Positions 60,766-64,000 of a DNA stretch of 64,000 nucleotides are shown in pieces. This DNA is from Magicicada septendecula. Lineage: Eukaryota; Arthropoda; Insecta; Hemiptera; Cicadidae. The stretch is taken from assembly GCA_034769895.1 (NCBI GenBank), contig CM068370.1:48784344-48848343 (forward strand), read 5' to 3'. The notes under the pieces were generated by a model that was given only the letters and a program-made list of their open reading frames with translations, ran no database searches and was not told the DNA's origin. The stretch's first letter is position 1. Each line of letters opens with the position of its first letter. A program made the position numbers and the translations under genes.

Positions 60766-61045
60766 TAAGCTGCGCCGACCCACTTAAAAGTATAGCTAAG
60801 TTATCTAGGGAACGATAACAGTTCACTCACTTCCATATTATCTCCCTCTCTGTCACACACATGCTTTCATTGTTCTCGCCTGTCTTGTTGCAGCCGATGT
60901 TCACACTATGAAACACTGTACAAGAGTGTTCTGCTTATGTGCAAAATAAATTAAAATTTTGTTAGCCTCTCAACGATGTGTTTGTACACTACGCATTTCT
61001 AAGCCACTGTTCAATTTGTACCGTCAGGTTTTTAACTCCTTAGAG
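60766..61045. other. Unassigned interval
   Basis: No recognised feature. It is the left flank of the hAT-like element. Confidence 0.3.
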
Positions 61046-61673
61046 CAGTGGTTCCCAACGGTTGTTCCGTGGCACACTCCTGAGCCGCAAGATTTGCTTT
61101 GTGTGCCGTGAAACTTCCGAGACTTTTGATATTGCTGGTAAACGTAGGGTTAAAATAATTTTAACCAGTGTTTATTTTGGAAAAGAAACAAAAAAGCGAT
61201 ATTGAAGAGTTTAAACACATTTTTACTGGGGACTTACTGGCTTATGACTTACAATATAATATTAGAATTATTGATGAGAAAAAATTGAATTCGTCGTTTC
61301 TTCTACAAAAGTTCAATTCGTGCTGGATTATTGAAGATAAACACGTATTTCCTATTCATCTAAGAGAAGTCTCTCGCGATTGCCAGTACCATGAAGTCCA
61401 CCTCGCACAAGGAGGTGGTAGAAAATGAACCTGCTTCCACCTGATAAGCACTGTGGAAATGTAACACCCAAAACTTGAGAAGTGTAGCTCACCATATGTG
61501 AGTTGAAGTGTTCGGTCTGTTGAAATCGTTCTTCTTTCTCCAGAGGGAGGTCGATGGTTAGTTCTGGGGACCCAGCGTAAGGACAACTTGGGGGGGGGGG
61601 GATTGTTGCCAGTTCGTATGTCAGTGTGACGCGGAAACTCACTAAATAAGACTGTCTGCCGTGAACAAAATAT

Positions 61674-62402
61674 TAGTATGGAGAACCATACATGACTTCC
61701 ATGTTCTAAGATTTATATTTAAAATCATTTTCGAAATGAAATATTTCCATAGAAACTACTTCTTTCTACGTCTTTCTTCAGCCTTAACCACAGTACTGTG
61801 GTCACTAACGTATACCACCTCACGTTAGCGCACTCGATTTTCACTGATGATGGCAGTCGATGGCACTGCCGAAACGTCTGGTTTTGCAGAAAACATTGGA
61901 CCACGGCCAAACAACCCGGGAAGGAATTTTAACAACAAACTACTTCTTTGTTGCCGATAACGTAGTAAACATAAAAAATTATCCCCTCCCCCTTCAACTA
62001 TCATTTTTATTTATAGAAAATTACCCCATACCCCTTCAACTACTCTTCATTTATAGATATTTCATCTATCTTTATACAGTGGATTATTATGACATTCTTT
62101 TCAGAATACTTTATTTATCAAAATTAAGTACTTTACTCTTGTTAAAACATAAAAAGTTGCAAGTAAACTACCCCTTCCCCTTAACCTATCTTCACCAAAA
62201 TCAACGGGCCTTTAGTACTCTACAACTCAGGCACATGTGCAAAAAATTATTTGATTCTGTTTGAATTTGCGGAAATTATTCTACACATAGACACACAGAC
62301 ATTTTTCTTCATGTTTTGAGGGTAGTAAAATCAGAATCAGTCCTTATCTCGAAAACGTTTTTTTCGCGTTCACCATACTTCCATTTCCTTAGGTTACATG
62401 GA
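61674..62402. repeat. Short copy of the 39-42 kb repeat block, nested
   Basis: GTATGGAGAACCATACATGA at the start, one AAACTACCCCTTCCCC unit (about 62167), CAGACA, GAATCAGAATC and a decayed ACTTCCATTTCCTTAG end. It has a single unit where the larger blocks have five, so unit number varies between copies. Confidence 0.75.
61780..61935 (+). mobile_element. Penelope-like terminal fragment with intact hammerhead-type core (copy B)
   Basis: CTGATGA at 61844-61850, perfect stem GGCAGT (61852-61857)/ACTGCC (61865-61870), then GAAACGTC at 61871-61878. All conserved hammerhead core bases are present here. The surrounding sequence matches 47100-47300. Stem III would be the palindrome ACGT, as expected for minimal ribozymes that act as dimers. 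Confidence 0.6.
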
Positions 62403-62424
62403 AAAAAAAGGTTGAGGACCACTG

Positions 62425-63055
62425 CCTTGTTCATTCGCAGAAGATTACAGCCGTACTGGCGTAGGCAACGATATGCTGCCACGTCGAGGAGGGTGGCTGC
62501 CCCCACCCCCACAGAGGCTCTTGCACAACTTCATGGAAGCCGAGGCTTTTTCACCTCGCAGCAACTAAGCTGTGATTAAGTTCTAAACTGATTTACACTA
62601 ATGGATGCTGAGCTAGCCAACGTGTAGAGATGTTGCTTGTTCCAACTTACTGATAAAGAAACTAGCTGTAAAACTGTAAATCATATAGTATATCTTCTAT
62701 ATTGACCTAAGGAGTTTTTTATACCGAAGAACTTTGTAAACTTTAGAGACTTTAGACAAGTCTAACAAAAGTAAAACTCTTTTCTTGAAGCCGTTAAAAA
62801 CTTATAGACAAAGTCCATATAGAAAGTAAAGTTTACATACTTCTAACAGTAGCAATCCAAATATGTAATCTAAATAAGTTGGTTGTTGTAAATCGTCAAC
62901 ATTATTTAAAATTATTTAAAACAAAAATTAGTAATATGGAAGAACAAATATAAAGTAATACACTCTCTTAAGTCGAGACATATTATACACACAAGGTTTT
63001 GCAGAAACCAAGTGGTAGTGTTACAAGTCTGTGATGTTTCAAGGTTATTTTCAGA
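62425..63055. other. Unassigned interval
   Basis: A short CCCCCACCCCCAC-rich segment near 62499-62512. Otherwise AT-rich without features. Confidence 0.35.
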
Positions 63056-63059
63056 AAAC

Positions 63060-63450
63060 TAATTGAACAATATCTTTCGAAATGTGCCTCTATCGTAGAA
63101 TACTGAGCATTTACATGGACAGGACATATAACTAATATTGAAGTTCTTAGAAAGATGAAGAAAGATAGGGAAGTTACTAACACAGTGAAGATAAAGAAAG
63201 CTTCAGTATCTGGGACATCTCATGAGAAATGAACAGAGATTTTACTTATTGCAGTCCATACTACAGGGAAAAGTACTTGGAAAGAGAGGAATTGGGCGAC
63301 CGAGATTATCATGGCTGAGAAACTGAAGGACGTGGTTTGGAATACAACTGATTTATTCCGTACACCAGTGCAGAAAGTTAAAATAGCCTGTATGATATCC
63401 AACATCCGAAACGGATAGGAACTATCAGAAGACGAAGAATTGAACAATAT
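63060..63450 (+). mobile_element. LINE 3' end (LGHLMRNEQR family), degraded
   Basis: The plus strand reads TNIEVLRKMKKDREVTNTVK, IKKLQYLGHLMRNEQRFYLL and LQSILQGKVLGKRGIGRPRL, then SWLRN. The tail text AGAAGACGAAGAAT follows near 63427. The HLMRNEQRY-LL...GK-x-x-GKRG-GR-R-SWL-NL motif is a common LINE C-terminus in insects. RT core absent; a stop and frame changes late in the copy. Confidence 0.8.
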
Positions 63451-63549
63451 AAAGTTGTAGCTCATGGGAAAATGTATAAAAGACAAAATATATGTGTACT
63501 GACAGTATATGATTTTTTACAGTCAAAATTATGACTGAAAGTAAACTAC

Positions 63550-63810
63550 CAAGACAAAAATGTAGACGCAGTCATTAAAGAAAGAATCGCGAAAGAAATA
63601 GGTGTTTAGATCTATCTGTGGGACCATTCAAAGAATATTAAAAAATTAAGTTAGATCAAAAACCGGAAGTAAATTTTATAAGGTTAGTGCGGTACCTATT
63701 CTGCCATATGGTGCAGAGTCATTTCTATGCAAAAGGCGGATTTAAATAAAATCACCCAGAAATGAGGTTTTCAAGAATGATGAAAGCATGTTCACGCTTA
63801 GATATGCTTT
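63550..63810 (+). mobile_element. LINE scrap (RT C-terminal region)
   Basis: Broken frames give CGTIQRILKN, KTGSKFYKVSAVPILPYGAE and SPRNEVFKNDESMF, matching the CGTI-R-L, K-FYK-x-A-P-LLYG and AEM-F landmarks of the other LINEs here. It is directly after another LINE 3' end, so two different copies lie in tandem. Confidence 0.6.
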
Positions 63811-64000
63811 GCAATGAGGATATACTTAGGTATCTCCGTACACTTATAAACCTACATCTTATCCAGCAGTTCTTCCCACTAACCGCAATTATCCAATGCA
63901 GTTAACTATATACTACTAATCACCAATTGTTCCTACATAGGCGCTGATTCTTTAATTTATATCTTATTTCGTTCCTCCAGCTGCTATTGAGTTTCTCCAT

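Larger units (their letters stand above)
61046..62424. mobile_element. hAT-like element with nested repeats
   Basis: The left end CAGTGGTTCCCAACGG and the right end, read inward, CAGTGGTCCTCAACC form a hAT-type terminal inverted repeat. The 8-bp flanks (CCTTAGAG and CCTTGTTC) agree only in the first four positions, so the duplication is decayed or the ends are from different copies. Most of 61674-62402 is a nested copy of the unclassified repeat block plus a Penelope-like fragment. A frame at 61168-61428 (MFILEKKQKSDIEEFKH...) has no recognised domain. No transposase was identified. Confidence 0.55.

Overview
This is AT-rich, repeat-dominated eukaryotic nuclear DNA, most probably from an insect. 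The evidence is P-element, mariner and hAT transposons, several insect-type LINE families with microsatellite tails, Penelope-like fragments, a short TTAGG run and very long CA/GT microsatellites. Some LINE peptides resemble those I associate with cockroach, termite or orthopteroid genomes, but the order cannot be proved from the window. No complete host gene was found. The only host-like coding signal is a decayed Ser/Thr-rich (mucin-like) exon near 28.4-29.0 kb.

Layout. 0.0-3.5 kb: a 313-bp CA microsatellite, unassigned AT-rich DNA and a solo LTR. 3.5-16.7 kb: one uninterrupted 180-bp satellite array of about 73 monomers, with an internal 3,238-bp (18-monomer) higher-order duplication. 16.7-26.5 kb: Penelope-like ends in inverted arrangement, at least five LINE 3' ends of different families, a Jockey-like LINE fragment, a decayed mariner, and a 765-bp non-autonomous hAT with perfect 8-bp target duplications. 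27.1-28.4 kb: a 1,299-bp mariner inserted beside the mucin-like exon. 29.5-32.5 kb: a P element with a THAP-domain transposase, 32-bp inverted repeats and a perfect 8-bp target duplication, inserted four bases inside a solo LTR. 33-43 kb: a 13-bp minisatellite at an LTR edge, other solo LTR material, a 339-bp CA tract, a block-duplicated array of ~155-bp units, and LINE fragments. 43.9-46.3 kb: a fairly fresh 5'-truncated Jockey-like LINE. 46.3-48.3 kb: LTR remnant and a head-to-head pair of Penelope-like 3' ends with GIY-YIG peptide homology and hammerhead-ribozyme-like cores. 49-64 kb: further LINE ends (one with an RNase H domain), two more solo LTRs, compound trinucleotide tracts, and a hAT-like element with a nested repeat.

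The window therefore behaves as a transposon graveyard beside a satellite block (pericentromeric or other heterochromatin, inferred). There is no operon or pathway. The relationships are insertional: P into LTR, mariner near a host exon, repeat into hAT, LINE beside LTR.

The signals most worth following are the repeated hammerhead-like motif associated with Penelope-like ends, the P element with an intron at a place comparable to Drosophila IVS3, heat-shock-element-like arrays upstream of the TATA box in a solo LTR, and the nested higher-order structure of the satellite.
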